A stretch of 64,000 nt of DNA from Bradyrhizobium guangzhouense (GCF_004114955.1 NZ_CP030053.1:6076001-6140000), one strand, 5' to 3'. Numbered from the stretch's first letter, positions 17,279-26,783 are shown. Notes: a model not told the origin generated them from the letters alone. Translations and numbers: made by a program.

Positions 17279-18145
17279 ATGACCGACCTCACCCCACTCA
17301 CCTCGCTGTCATCAGCGCTCGCGGATGTCGTGGCGCGCATCGCGCCGTCCGTGGTCTCAGTCCATTCGCATCGCTCCCGCTCGACCGGCTTCGCCTGGAA
17401 GCCCGGCCTGATCGTCACCGCCGACGAGGCACTGGCCCATGAGGGCGATGTCCAGATCGGTCTTCCCGACGGCAGCACTGTTGCGGCCACGATCGTGGGC
17501 CGCGACCATACGACCGATATCGCCCTGCTGCGCGCTGATACCGGTATCGCGCCGGTCAAGCTGGCCACGACTGTGCCTGCTCTCGGTGCGCTCTCGATCG
17601 TGGTCGCCACCAACAGGGACGCGCAGAGTGCGGCGCTGGGGATGGTGTCCGTCTCAGGCCAGGGCTGGCGCTCCTTGCGCGGCGGCGAGATCGACGCACG
17701 GATCGAGCTCGATGTTCGGCTGCGGCCGAACCAGGAGGGTGGCCTTGCCGTCGATGCCTCGGGCGAGGCCTTTGGCATGGCCGTGCTCGGACCGAGGCGC
17801 GTGCTGGTGATTCCCGCAGCGACGATCGAACGCGTCGCCGCCCAGCTCGAGACGCGCGGCCGCATTGCGCGCGGATATCTCGGGCTCGGACTGCAGCCGC
17901 TGCGGCTCGATGACGGCATCGGCGCGATGGTAATGAACGTCGACAAGGCCGGCCCCGCGGCCGCGGCCGGCATCCGCCAGGGCGACGTGATCGTGGCGGT
18001 CAACGACCAAAAACTCGCCGGCGTGCGCGAGCTGTTGCGGACCCTGACACCCGCAAGCGTCGGCCGCGTGGTCGATGTCGCGGTCCTCCGCGGCGGCGAG
18101 CCGGCGAGCTTCAGGGTGACGATCGGCGAGAGGCCCGAGGCGTGA
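17279..18145 (+). CDS. Degenerate HtrA/DegP-like protein with PDZ domain
   Basis: A 288-residue protein with the layout of an S1C protease: a trypsin-like double barrel (about 10-190) followed by one PDZ domain (about 200-285, GYLGLGLQPL to GGEPASFRV). The catalytic triad is not kept. The position of the His loop reads VTADEAL (residues 46-52) with no His. The Asp is present (D80 in HTTDIALL). The nucleophile loop reads NQEGG (residues 151-155), with Glu where GNSGG has Ser. There is also no signal peptide, so it should be cytosolic. It is probably a non-proteolytic scaffold or sensor. An AAGGAG Shine-Dalgarno precedes the ATG, and the gene overlaps the LuxR-type gene by four bases. Confidence 0.85.
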   Translation: MTDLTPLTSLSSALADVVARIAPSVVSVHSHRSRSTGFAWKPGLIVTADEALAHEGDVQIGLPDGSTVAATIVGRDHTTDIALLRADTGIAPVKLATTVPALGALSIVVATNRDAQSAALGMVSVSGQGWRSLRGGEIDARIELDVRLRPNQEGGLAVDASGEAFGMAVLGPRRVLVIPAATIERVAAQLETRGRIARGYLGLGLQPLRLDDGIGAMVMNVDKAGPAAAAGIRQGDVIVAVNDQKLAGVRELLRTLTPASVGRVVDVAVLRGGEPASFRVTIGERPEA

Positions 18146-18513
18146 GCGCGGACACCACGCCCGAGATCGTGCTGTCGCTCGAGATCGACGATCCTGCCCT
18201 CGCCGACCGCCTCGCGACACTGCTCGGCAGTGTCGCGGGGCTTCGGCTTGCCGCGCCCGGCGAGGCCGCCAACGCGACGATCGTCGCCCGCGATCCGCGT
18301 GTCATGCCTGAAGACATCGTGCTGACGCAGCGCGAGCTCGACGTGCTGGCGCTGATGGCGGAAGGTGCCTCCAACAAGATGATCGCCCGGCAACTCAACA
18401 TCTCCGTGCATACCGTGAAATTCCATGTCGGCTCGCTGCTCGACAAGCTGGATGCCACAGGCCGTACCGACGCAGTGGCCCACGCGGCGCGCCGCGGCGT
18501 GATCGAGCTATAG
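18142..18513 (+). CDS. LuxR-type HTH regulator, short form
   Basis: A 123-residue protein with a C-terminal LuxR/FixJ DNA-binding domain (about residues 56-120: LTQRELDVLALMAEGASNKM, IARQLNISVHTVKFHV, GSLLDKLDATGRTDAV). The N-terminal 55 residues (LSLEIDDPALADRLATLLGS...) are too short for a full receiver domain and lack its Asp; they may be the shrunken remains of one. The GTG start overlaps the stop of the HtrA-like gene, so the regulator is translated with it. The two may form a protein-controlled transcription switch. Its stop shares the sequence CTATAG with the stop of the convergent kinase gene. Confidence 0.85.
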   Translation: MSADTTPEIVLSLEIDDPALADRLATLLGSVAGLRLAAPGEAANATIVARDPRVMPEDIVLTQRELDVLALMAEGASNKMIARQLNISVHTVKFHVGSLLDKLDATGRTDAVAHAARRGVIEL

Positions 18514-19578
18514 CGCGGACGGGAAGCTGAGCCGAACCGTCAGACCCGGCGCGTTGTCTTGCAGCACGATCTCGGCACCGTGGAGGCGCGCCACCGCGGC
18601 GACCAGGCTCAAGCCGAGGCCGTTGCCCGGGGTGTAGCGGCTCTGCTCGAGCCGGTAGAAGCGTTTGAACACGTGGTCGCGCTGGTCGGCGGCAATGCCC
18701 GGACCGTCATCACCGATGGCGATCGTCGCGCCATCACCGGCGTTGCGGCAGATCACCGTCACCTTTCCGCCGGCGCGACCATGCTTGATCGCGTTGTCGA
18801 CGAGATTGGCGATGGCGTCGAACAGCAGGTCGCGGTCGCCGGTGACGGCGACCGCGCGATCGCCAGTGAGGCTCAGGCGCGTTGCAACCTGCTCGGCTGC
18901 GGCATCATAGAGCTCGACCACCTCGCCGGCGATCTCGGCCAGATCGAGCGGGCGGAACGCGCTGCGGCGGGCGCGGGTCTCGATCTCCGAGATCCGCGTG
19001 ATCGAGGCGAACATGCCGAGCACCGCATCGAGGTCGGCAATGGTGTCGCCGATCAGGGCGGCATCGGCCTCGTCGTTGCGCGGAGCATGATAGGCCTTTT
19101 CCAGCCGGCCGCGCATGCGTGTCAGCGGCGTGCGCAGGTCATGGGCGACATTGTCGCTGACCTGCTTGACCTCGCCCATCAGCGTCTCGATGCGGTCGAG
19201 CATCTGGTTGAGGTTTTCGGCGACGCGGTCCCATTCGTCATGGCTGCCGCGCAAGGGAATGCGCCGGTCGAGGCCCGAGAGCATGATGGCGCGGCTGGTG
19301 GCGTTGATCTCCTCGATCCGCCCGACCGTGCGCCGCGTCACCAGCACGGCCGCGACGCCCGACAGCACGACCAGCAGCACGGCCACCGCGACCATCGCCA
19401 GTTCGAGCATCGCGACGAAGCCGGAGTGATCGCCGACATCGCCGACACGGCTGCGCACATAAGCGAGCGTGCCGAAATAGACATAGGCCATGATCGCCGC
19501 GACGATCAGGCCGAAGATCGCGATCGCGATCAGCGCCAGGCGGAAGGTCGAGGACCGGAGCGTGTTAGCCAGGAGCAC
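18508..19578 (-). CDS. Sensor histidine kinase
   Basis: A 356-residue membrane kinase. Two transmembrane helices (about 13-35 and 58-80) enclose a very short periplasmic loop, followed by HAMP (about 80-130), the dimerisation domain with phospho-acceptor His146 in NVAHDLRTPLTR, and an ATPase domain with N box (LVDNAIKHGR) and G boxes (GDDGPGIA and GNGLGLSLV). It resembles small two-component kinases of the OmpR/QseC type. The start overlaps the end of the response regulator gene by 14 bases, which fixes the pairing. The signal is unknown; the tiny loop argues for sensing in or near the membrane. Confidence 0.9.
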   Translation of the reverse strand: MLLANTLRSSTFRLALIAIAIFGLIVAAIMAYVYFGTLAYVRSRVGDVGDHSGFVAMLELAMVAVAVLLVVLSGVAAVLVTRRTVGRIEEINATSRAIMLSGLDRRIPLRGSHDEWDRVAENLNQMLDRIETLMGEVKQVSDNVAHDLRTPLTRMRGRLEKAYHAPRNDEADAALIGDTIADLDAVLGMFASITRISEIETRARRSAFRPLDLAEIAGEVVELYDAAAEQVATRLSLTGDRAVAVTGDRDLLFDAIANLVDNAIKHGRAGGKVTVICRNAGDGATIAIGDDGPGIAADQRDHVFKRFYRLEQSRYTPGNGLGLSLVAAVARLHGAEIVLQDNAPGLTVRLSFPSAL

Positions 19579-20257
19579 GGAGGCAATATCCGATGCCGCG
19601 GATGGTGTGGATCAATGGATAGGCCTGTGCATCGTCGACCTTGCGGCGGACGCGTCCGACATAGACGTCGATGATGTTGGTGGAGGGATCGAAATGCAGG
19701 TCCCAGACGTGCTGGAGCAGCATCGCGCGGGAGACGACGCGCCCCTCGTTACGCACGAGATATTCGAGCAATTGAAATTCGCGCGGCAACAGCGGGATCT
19801 TGCGGCCACGGCGGCTGGCATTGCGTGCGATCAGGTCGACGGCGAGATCGCCGACGCGCAGGATGGTTTCCTTGGCGATCGTCTCGCTGCGGCGACCGAG
19901 CGCCTCGAGGCGCGCGAGCAGCTCGACGAAGGAAAACGGCTTGACGAGGTAATCGTCGCCGCCGGCGCGCAAGCCGCGTACGCGATCGTCGACCTCACCG
20001 AGCGCGGAGATGATCAGGAACGGCGCGGCAACGCCGTCGTCGCGCATCTGCCGCATCACGGCGATGCCGTCGATGTCGGGCAGCATGCGGTCGATCGTGA
20101 TCACGGCATAGTCGCGCGCGATGCCGTGGCTGAGCGCTTCGCGCCCGGTCGCTGCGAGGTCGACGTCATAACCCGAGGTCGTCAGCTCCTCGACGAGCTG
20201 GCCTGCGGTTTCCGGATCGTCTTCGACGACGAGGATGCGGCGATGGCCTCCGGTCAT
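19565..20257 (-). CDS. OmpR-family response regulator
   Basis: A 230-residue regulator with a receiver domain (acidic pair VEDD at 11-14, phospho-acceptor D56 in ITIDRMLPD, Lys in VKPFSF) and a winged-helix OmpR/PhoB DNA-binding domain (LPREFQLLEYLVRNEGRVVS onward, ending GVGYCL-like in IRGIGYCLRAPG). All switch residues are present. It is upstream of, and overlaps, the cognate kinase. Its targets cannot be read from the window; the secreted Gly/His-rich protein gene lies immediately upstream on the same strand. Confidence 0.92.
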   Translation of the reverse strand: MTGGHRRILVVEDDPETAGQLVEELTTSGYDVDLAATGREALSHGIARDYAVITIDRMLPDIDGIAVMRQMRDDGVAAPFLIISALGEVDDRVRGLRAGGDDYLVKPFSFVELLARLEALGRRSETIAKETILRVGDLAVDLIARNASRRGRKIPLLPREFQLLEYLVRNEGRVVSRAMLLQHVWDLHFDPSTNIIDVYVGRVRRKVDDAQAYPLIHTIRGIGYCLRAPG

Positions 20258-20354
20258 GACAAACTCCGCGCGACGATCGCCACCAGATTATCCCGTTCCG
20301 GGGCTGAGCGGAACCACCCGGTGGCGATCGCGACAATGGTGCGGGCCGGCGATG

Positions 20355-20834
20355 CTAGTACCAATTGTCCCCGCACACATTGACCCATTGCCACCCGTAG
20401 GGCGTCCAGCTCCTGCGCCAACAGCCGTCGTCATAATAATTTGAATAGTAATAGGGCGCGCCGAACACGGCGAAACGGCGGAAATGGTGATGGTGGAAGA
20501 AGAAGGCGTGACGGCCGATGAAGGGCCTGCCATGCCAGCCGCCGCCGAAGCGCGGCCCGATCGCCGCATGCGCAAAGCGCGCGCCACCGAGGCCAGGCCC
20601 ACTGAAGCCAGCTCCGCCGACATGGGCGAAGCCAGCCCCGCCAAAGCCTGGTCCACCGACATGCATGCCGCCGAAGCCGCCGGCGTGCATGCCGCCGCCA
20701 GCGAAGTGGCCACCACCACCGAAGCCGCCGTGACCGCCGCCTCCGCCGCCACCGCGGGCCAGCGCCGGTGAAGCCAGCGCCGTCGCTACGGCGATCGCCA
20801 CTGCAGCGAGGCCTTTGAGAATCCCGTTGTTCAT
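20355..20834 (-). CDS. Secreted Gly/His-rich low-complexity protein
   Basis: A 159-residue protein with a signal peptide (MNNGILKGLAAVAIAVATAL, cut after ALA). The mature part is very rich in glycine with periodic His, Phe and Ala (GGHGGFGGGGHFAGGG and repeats), then HHHHFRRF, YYYSNYYDD and a C-terminal WTPYGWQWVNVCGDN. The ATG at 20834 has a perfect AAGGAGG eight bases upstream; a GTG two codons earlier is less likely. Such proteins are frequent in Bradyrhizobium; metal binding or surface coating is possible. It may belong to the regulon of the adjacent two-component system. Confidence 0.75.
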   Translation of the reverse strand: MNNGILKGLAAVAIAVATALASPALARGGGGGGGHGGFGGGGHFAGGGMHAGGFGGMHVGGPGFGGAGFAHVGGAGFSGPGLGGARFAHAAIGPRFGGGWHGRPFIGRHAFFFHHHHFRRFAVFGAPYYYSNYYDDGCWRRSWTPYGWQWVNVCGDNWY

Positions 20835-20970
20835 CGACACATCCTCCTTGCAGTGCGGCGATGACCGCGCCGCACAAGGATGCTCAGATGAAAGGAAGCG
20901 ACAGGCTCCTTCAACTTACAAAGGCGCCAGATTCTGACGCGGGAGTTAGGAATTTGTCACGCTCTCTCCC

Positions 20971-21057
20971 CGTCATTGCGAGGAGCTCTTGCGACGAAGC
21001 AATCCAGAGTCTTTCCGAGGAGATAGTCTGGATTGCTTCGCTGCGCTCGCAATGACG
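20971..21057. repeat. Palindromic repeat, family 1, copy D
   Basis: Begins CGTCATTGCGAGGAGCTCTT and ends TTCGCTGCGCTCGCAATGAC, with AAGCAATCCAG and CTGGATTGCTTCG arms around CTTTCCGAGG. The left arm carries the variant AGCTCTTGCGACGAAG that also appears, inverted, in copy B. Confidence 0.85.
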
Positions 21058-21096
21058 GCCTGGATGGAGTTCGCCTTGAGACGAGCTCCTCCATTC

Positions 21097-23433
21097 CTAC
21101 GCCCGTTTGCCGTTGTTCTTCTCCGCAGCCCGGCGCATCGCCTCGGCAAGCGCGCCGCCGCCGCTGGAGGATTCCTGCTTGCGCGGCGCCGATGACGTCA
21201 TGCGGGCCGGGTTACGCGGAGAATTGTCGCGCTGCATGCCGGGGGCGTCCTTCTTGGCGCCGACCTCGTCGTCGAGGCGCAGCGTCAGCGAGATACGCTT
21301 GCGGGCGACCTCGAAGTCCAGCACCTTCACCTTGACGATGTCGCCGGGCTTCACCACCTCGCGCGGATCCTTGATGAAATTCTTCGACATCGCCGAGATG
21401 TGCACGAGGCCGTCCTGGTGCACGCCGATGTCGACGAAGGCGCCGAAGGCGGCGACGTTGGTCACGGTGCCCTCGAGGATCATGCCCTTCTGGAGGTGCT
21501 TGATCTCCTCGACGCCCTCCTTGAACACCGCGGCCTTGAAGGCCGGACGCGGATCGCGGCCGGGCTTCTCCAATTCCTTCAGGATGTCGGTGACGGTCGG
21601 CAGACCAAAAGTCTCGTCGACGAAATCCTTTGGCTTCAGTGTGCGCACGATCTCGCTCGAGCCGATCAGCGTCTTGATGTCGCTCTTGGTCGCCGCGAGG
21701 ATGCGGCGCACCACCGGATAGGCTTCCGGATGCACGCCCGAGGCATCGAGCGGGTCTTCGCCGCCGAGGATGCGCAAAAAGCCGGCGCACTGCTCGAACG
21801 CCTTCGGACCGAGGCGCGGCACGTCCTTCAGCGCCTTGCGCGACTTGAACGGGCCGTTGGCGTCGCGATGCGCGACGATGCTCGAGGCGAGGCCCGAACC
21901 GACGCCCGACACGCGAGCGAGCAGCGGCGCAGAGGCGGTGTTGACGTCGACGCCGACCGCGTTCACGCAGTCTTCGACCACGGCATCGAGCGATTTGGCG
22001 AGCTTGGCCTGGCCGAGATCGTGCTGGTACTGGCCGACGCCGATCGCCTTGGGCTCGATCTTGACGAGCTCGGCGAGCGGATCCTGCAGCCGGCGGGCGA
22101 TCGAGACAGCGCCGCGCAAGGTGACGTCGAGGCCGGGCAATTCCTCGGAGGCAAAGGCCGAGGCGGAATAGACCGACGCGCCCGCTTCCGACACCACGAT
22201 CTTGGACATCTTGAGTTCGGCGAGGCCCTTCACCAGATCGCCCGCGAGCTTGTCGGTTTCGCGCGAGGCGGTGCCGTTGCCGATCGCGATCAGCTCGACA
22301 CGGTGCTTGATGGCAAGTTTGCCCAGGATCGCGAGCGCCTCGTTCCACTGCCGCTGCGGCTCGTGCGGATAAATCACCGCGGTATCGACGACCTTGCCGG
22401 TGGCGTCGGTGACGGCGACCTTGACCCCGGTGCGGTAGCCGGGGTCGAGCCCCATGGTGGCACGGGTGCCGGCGGGGGCGGCCAACAGCAGGTCGCGCAG
22501 GTTGGAGGCGAATACGCGTACGGCTTCGGTCTCGGCCGCGTTCCACAGCCGCATGCGCAGATCGATGTTGAGATGCACCTGGATTTTTGTGCGCCAGGCC
22601 CAGCGCACCGTGTCGATCAGCCAGCGGTCGCCGGCACGCTTGAGGTCGGCGATGCCGAACCGCTTCATGATCTTCAGCTCATAGGCACCCGGAACGCCGG
22701 CGGGCGGCGCTTCCTCGGCCTGGATCTGAAGATCGAGGATCTCTTCCTTCTCGCCGCGGAACATCGCGAGGATGCGATGCGAGGGCAGTTTCGTCAGCGG
22801 CTCGGAGAAGTCGAAATAGTCGGCGAATTTCTCGCCCTCGGTTGTCTTGCCATCGCGCACCTTGGAAGCCATGCGCGCATTGGTCCACATCTCCTCGCGC
22901 AAGGCCCCGATCAAATCGGCATCTTCATCGAAGCGTTCGACCAGGATGGCGCGGGCGCCATCGAGCGCAGCGACGGCATCTCCAACACCCTTCTCGGCGT
23001 TGATGAAGGCTTCGGCGACGATCTTGGGATCGTTGCCGGGCTCGGCCATCAGCTTGACGGCGAGCGGCTCGAGGCCGGCTTCCTTGGCGATCTCCGCCTT
23101 GGTGCGGCGCTTCGGCTTGAACGGCAGATAGATGTCTTCCAGGCGCGCCTTGCTGTCGGCCGCCATGATCGAGGCTTCCAGCGCGGCATCGAGCTTGCCC
23201 TGCTCGCGGACCGATTCGAGGATGGCCTTGCGGCGGTCTTCGAGCTCGCGGAGGTAAACCAGGCGCTCCTCCAGGGTGCGCAATTGCGCGTCGTCGAGCG
23301 CACCGGTCGCTTCCTTGCGGTAGCGCGCGATGAAGGGAACCGTGGCGCCACCGTCAAGCAGCGTCACCGCCGCCTCGACCTGCTCCGCACGAACCCCAAG
23401 CTCCTGCGCAATTTTCTGGTTGATATTTGCCAC
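21097..23433 (-). CDS. tex: Tex family RNA-binding transcription accessory protein
   Basis: A 778-residue Tex protein. It shows the N-terminal helical domain ([19 protein letters not shown]), the YqgF-like RNase H fold ([18 protein letters not shown]), the helix-hairpin-helix region ([20 protein letters not shown]), and a C-terminal S1 RNA-binding domain ([25 protein letters not shown]). Tex binds nucleic acid and associates with transcription complexes. The GTG at 23433 ([13 protein letters not shown]) follows GAGAGG and matches the usual Tex start better than the in-frame TTG at 23457. A Lys/Arg-rich tail follows the S1 domain. Confidence in identity is high. Confidence 0.95.
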   Translation of the reverse strand: MANINQKIAQELGVRAEQVEAAVTLLDGGATVPFIARYRKEATGALDDAQLRTLEERLVYLRELEDRRKAILESVREQGKLDAALEASIMAADSKARLEDIYLPFKPKRRTKAEIAKEAGLEPLAVKLMAEPGNDPKIVAEAFINAEKGVGDAVAALDGARAILVERFDEDADLIGALREEMWTNARMASKVRDGKTTEGEKFADYFDFSEPLTKLPSHRILAMFRGEKEEILDLQIQAEEAPPAGVPGAYELKIMKRFGIADLKRAGDRWLIDTVRWAWRTKIQVHLNIDLRMRLWNAAETEAVRVFASNLRDLLLAAPAGTRATMGLDPGYRTGVKVAVTDATGKVVDTAVIYPHEPQRQWNEALAILGKLAIKHRVELIAIGNGTASRETDKLAGDLVKGLAELKMSKIVVSEAGASVYSASAFASEELPGLDVTLRGAVSIARRLQDPLAELVKIEPKAIGVGQYQHDLGQAKLAKSLDAVVEDCVNAVGVDVNTASAPLLARVSGVGSGLASSIVAHRDANGPFKSRKALKDVPRLGPKAFEQCAGFLRILGGEDPLDASGVHPEAYPVVRRILAATKSDIKTLIGSSEIVRTLKPKDFVDETFGLPTVTDILKELEKPGRDPRPAFKAAVFKEGVEEIKHLQKGMILEGTVTNVAAFGAFVDIGVHQDGLVHISAMSKNFIKDPREVVKPGDIVKVKVLDFEVARKRISLTLRLDDEVGAKKDAPGMQRDNSPRNPARMTSSAPRKQESSSGGGALAEAMRRAAEKNNGKRA

Positions 23434-23632
23434 GCGAGATTTCCTCTCTATTCCCAAGCACGCGACGCAAACCGAAATCCGGCCGCGGGACGCCGCTTAT
23501 GGACCAACCAAGGTTGATTCATCAAGGTGCGGGGCGCAACCGTCGACAGAGGATTTTTTTGTCGAACCGATGCGATCCCGCCACAATCGTGGGGATGGCG
23601 CGGGCTATTGGCGCTCGCGTCCCGGACGCGCA

Positions 23633-23737
23633 GTCATTCCCCGCGAAGGCGGGGAATCCAGTACGCCGTGGCTTCTCGGCTCAGTCATTGCTGTCTCGGA
23701 CTACTGGATCGCCCGGTCAAGCCGGGCGATGACAGCG
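23633..23737. repeat. Palindromic repeat, family 2, copy B
   Basis: Begins GTCATTCCCCGCGAAGGCGG and ends TGGATCGCCCGGTCAAGCCG followed by GGCGATGACAGCG. It is the reverse orientation of the copy at 8502-8606, with the same two unequal hairpins separated by a less conserved middle. Confidence 0.85.
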
Positions 23738-23859
23738 AGTGTGTAGACGTAGGCACGCCTTCGCATCCGACAAATCCGAATTTCGGTAAAGTGGAATATT
23801 TTTGACTGGTGGGATTGACAGGAAGGCGAAACAGGGGCGACGGAAGCTCTGCTCTCCGG

Positions 23860-23902
23860 CGTCATTCCGGAGCGCGCCGCTTGGCGCGAGCCCGGAATGA
23901 TG
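23860..23902. repeat. Palindromic repeat, family 3, short copy
   Basis: CGTCATTCCGGAGCGCGCCG pairs with the inverted GGCGCGAGCCCGGAATGATG. A longer relative lies at 62480-62589. Confidence 0.75.
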
Positions 23903-24017
23903 ATCAGGGCTTGCTGTCCCTGATATTGCTTCGCGCCATCCAGGCTACAGCCTTGACATCCGCCCCACTTCCACGGCTGGTTGGCGCGCCGGACCACCGA
24001 ACTCCATAGGACTATGC

Positions 24018-25145
24018 ATGCGCACCACGTCGGTCGGCGTTTTCAAGATCGCCACCAAGGGCCCCGGCGATGTCTCCGGACTAATGCGGCTCATCGAGCA
24101 AGGCGCGATCGATCCGGCAGCCATTCTCGCCATCCTCGGCAAGACCGAGGGCAATGGCGGCGTCAACGATTTCACCCGGGAATATGCCGTCGCGGCGCTG
24201 TGCGCGGCGCTGGCGCCGAAGCTCGGCCTGATGCCCGAAGAGGTCGAGCAGCGCATTGCCTTCGTGATGTCCGGCGGGACCGAGGGCGTGCTCAGCCCGC
24301 ACATCACGGTATTCACGCGGCGGCAGGTTGAGGCCCCGCCGGCGGGCATCTCGGGCAAGCGCCTGAGCATCGGCATGGCGCAGACGCGGGATCTTCTCCC
24401 CGAGGAGCTCGGCCGCTCCGCCCAGATCACCGAGACCGCCAAAGCGGTGAAGGCCGCGATGGACGATGCCGGCATCACTGATACCGCCGACGTTCATTTC
24501 GTCCAGATCAAATGCCCGCTGCTCACCAGCGAGCGCGTCGAGGCGGCCGCCGCCCGCGGCCACAAGACCGCGACGATCAGCGCTTACAGTTCGATGGCCT
24601 ATTCGCGCGGCGCCTCGGCGCTCGGGGTTGCGCTCGCGCTTGGCGAAATTGCCGCTGACGTCCGCGATGAGGACGTGCTGCGGCGTTACGATCTGTTCTC
24701 GAAGGTCGCTTCGACCTCGTCCGGAATCGAGCTGATGCACAACGTCGTTATCGTGCTCGGCAATTCGCAAAGCTCCGCCAGTGAATTCGAGATCGGGCAC
24801 GCCGTGATGAACGACGCCATCGACGCTTCCGCCGTGACCGAGGCACTGAACAGCGTCGGACTTAGCCTCGGACTTGGCCTCGGACTTGGCGCGCAGGCGA
24901 AAGCCGGCCGCGAGCTTGTCAACGTGTTCGCCAAGGCCGAGGCTTCGCCTGACGGCACCGTGCGCGGCCTCCGCCACACCATGCTCGAGGACACCGACAT
25001 CAGCTCGACACGCCACGCCCGCGCGGCCGTCGGCGGCCTGATCGGCGGCCTTGCCGGCACCGGCGCGGTGTACGTCTCCGGCGGCGCCGAGCACCAGGGA
25101 CCTGCCGGCGGCGGCCCGGTTGCGGTGATCGCACGCTTGTCCTAA
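24018..25145 (+). CDS. Ring-opening amidohydrolase (cyanuric acid amidohydrolase / barbiturase family)
   Basis: A 375-residue member of the small AtzD/TrzD/barbiturase family, which hydrolyses the ring of cyanuric acid or barbituric acid. The family has three similar domains, each giving a Ser and a Lys. Visible blocks are [26 protein letters not shown] with the Lys, [34 protein letters not shown] and [19 protein letters not shown]. Length fits, apart from a small tandem expansion (LGLGLGLG, residues 284-291). ATG at 24018 follows AGGA. An amidase gene follows after 111 bases, which fits either a cyanurate or a barbiturate route. Which ring is used cannot be decided by eye. Confidence 0.9.
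   Translation: MRTTSVGVFKIATKGPGDVSGLMRLIEQGAIDPAAILAILGKTEGNGGVNDFTREYAVAALCAALAPKLGLMPEEVEQRIAFVMSGGTEGVLSPHITVFTRRQVEAPPAGISGKRLSIGMAQTRDLLPEELGRSAQITETAKAVKAAMDDAGITDTADVHFVQIKCPLLTSERVEAAAARGHKTATISAYSSMAYSRGASALGVALALGEIAADVRDEDVLRRYDLFSKVASTSSGIELMHNVVIVLGNSQSSASEFEIGHAVMNDAIDASAVTEALNSVGLSLGLGLGLGAQAKAGRELVNVFAKAEASPDGTVRGLRHTMLEDTDISSTRHARAAVGGLIGGLAGTGAVYVSGGAEHQGPAGGGPVAVIARLS
24855..24890 (+). repeat. 12-base tandem repeat, three copies, inside the amidohydrolase gene
   Basis: GTCGGACTTAGC (24855-24866, diverged) is followed by two identical CTCGGACTTGGC units (24867-24878 and 24879-24890). They encode V-G-L-S, L-G-L-G and L-G-L-G in frame. Copy-number change would add or remove four residues without a frameshift. 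Confidence 0.9.
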
Positions 25146-25256
25146 AGAGCGCGACCTCTCCGCCCGGCGCAACCCTGCCCCTCGCGCCGGCTCAGTTGAT
25201 TCAGGCGGGCCCTTGCGAAAAAGGTGGCGCCGCCATTCACGAGGATTTTGACGTCG

Positions 25257-26732
25257 ATGACTTTGCCGATGAGCTGGAACGAATGGGCGCAGCACGATGG
25301 CGTCGGCCTGGCGGGACGCGTCCGCAAGGGCGAGCTGACGGCAAAGGAACTGGCACGTCAGGCCGCCGCCGCCGTGGCCAAGGTCAATCCGACGCTGTCG
25401 GGCGTGGTCGAGCTGTTCGATGACGTGATCGCCGATCCCGCCAAGGACGGTGCCAATCTCGCAGGTCCCTTTGCCGGCCTGCCCTTCCTGATGAAGGATC
25501 TGGGCCCGACCATGAAGGGCCGGCTGCAGGAGATGGGCTCGCTGTTGATGCGCGGCAATCGCGCCGCGGCGGACACCTTCCTGACAAGCAAATTCCGCCA
25601 GGCAGGACTCAACCTGATCGGGCGCACCACCACGCCGGAATTCGGCGTGTGCTCTTCGGCCGACAATCCCGCCGTTTATGTCACCCGCAACCCCTGGAAT
25701 ACCGATTACACCACCTGCGGCTCGTCGGCGGGCAGCGCCGCGATGGTCGCGGCCGGCGTGGTGCCGATTGCACACGCGACCGACGGCGGCGGCTCGATCC
25801 GCATTCCCGCCGGCGTCAACGGCAATATTGGCCTGAAAGTCTCGCGCGGCGTGTTCTCGCTGGCGCCGCATATGTCCGACCTCACCGGTCTCGTCTCGAT
25901 CCAGGGCTGCCAATCGCGCTCGGTGCGCGACACCGCGGCCTTCGTCGATCATGCCCGCGGGCCGGCGTCCGGCGAGTTCATGCCATTCTGGACCACGGCG
26001 CAGCCTTACAGCGAAATGATCAAGCGCGATCCGTCCAAGCTGCGCATCGCGTTGTCGCACAGCTGGGGCGACTACACGGCGACACCCGAGATCAAGGCCG
26101 AGCTGGAAAAGACCGGCCGTTTCCTCGAAGGCCTCGGCCATCACGTCGACTACGCGCTGCCCGAGCTCGATTTCCGCGCTGCCTTCGCGGCGCAGACCAC
26201 CTGCTACATTTCGAACTTTTCGGTGGTGATCTCCAACATGCTGGCCGCGCGCGGGCTGGAGCGGCCACCGGAAGATCTGATCGAGCCGATGAACATCCGG
26301 ATCTGGGAAGCCGGGCTCCACACCAGCTTTGCCGACCGGGCCAAGATGCAGGCCGTGTTCAATACGACCTCACGCAGCTTCGGCAGCTTCTTCGAGCAGT
26401 GGGACGTGATCCTGACGCCGATCACGGCGCTGCCGACGCCGAAGGTCGGCACCAGGAAATATCTCACCCTCTCCGACAACCCCGACGTGATCGACTGGTT
26501 CGACAATCTCTGGCGCTTCTTCGCCTTCACGCCGCTCGGCAACCTCTGCGGCATGCCGGCGATCTCGCTGCCGCTGGCGAACCAGGATCACGGCCTGCCG
26601 CTCGGCATCCAGGCGATCGCCAAGCAGGCCAATGACGGCCTGCTGCTGCAATTCGCCGCCCAGATCGAGCGCGCGCTGGAGGGCAAGTGGAACGGCGGCC
26701 GGAAGCCGAAGGTGCATGTGAGCAACGCCTGA
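25257..26732 (+). CDS. Amidase signature family hydrolase
   Basis: A 491-residue amidase. The Ser-cisSer-Lys machinery is present: Lys in LPFLMKDLG, the Gly/Ser block TTCGSSAGSAAMVAAGV with the cis-Ser, and the nucleophile Ser in ATDGGGSIRIPAG. The ATG at 25257 is chosen for a GAGGA upstream; a GTG at 25224 would add 11 residues. Members of this family include ureidomalonase, carboxybiuret hydrolase (AtzE) and cyclic-dimer amidases. Its position behind the ring-opening amidohydrolase makes the second step of barbiturate or cyanurate breakdown a reasonable guess, though general amidase action is equally open. Confidence 0.9.
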   Translation: MTLPMSWNEWAQHDGVGLAGRVRKGELTAKELARQAAAAVAKVNPTLSGVVELFDDVIADPAKDGANLAGPFAGLPFLMKDLGPTMKGRLQEMGSLLMRGNRAAADTFLTSKFRQAGLNLIGRTTTPEFGVCSSADNPAVYVTRNPWNTDYTTCGSSAGSAAMVAAGVVPIAHATDGGGSIRIPAGVNGNIGLKVSRGVFSLAPHMSDLTGLVSIQGCQSRSVRDTAAFVDHARGPASGEFMPFWTTAQPYSEMIKRDPSKLRIALSHSWGDYTATPEIKAELEKTGRFLEGLGHHVDYALPELDFRAAFAAQTTCYISNFSVVISNMLAARGLERPPEDLIEPMNIRIWEAGLHTSFADRAKMQAVFNTTSRSFGSFFEQWDVILTPITALPTPKVGTRKYLTLSDNPDVIDWFDNLWRFFAFTPLGNLCGMPAISLPLANQDHGLPLGIQAIAKQANDGLLLQFAAQIERALEGKWNGGRKPKVHVSNA

Positions 26733-26783
26733 GCTGCCGCATGTCCTCACGCCTCCGATACGGAGCAGCCGGAGCGATGGATA

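Larger units (their letters stand above)
23434..24017. other. Gene-free stretch between tex and the ring-opening amidohydrolase gene
   Basis: About 580 bases between divergent genes. I see no coding frame with convincing composition or ribosome binding site except the one serving the gene at 24018 (AGGA before ATG). The stretch holds a family 2 palindromic repeat (23633-23737) and a short family 3 repeat (23860-23902). Promoters for both neighbours must lie here but I cannot pick clear boxes. Confidence 0.7.
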
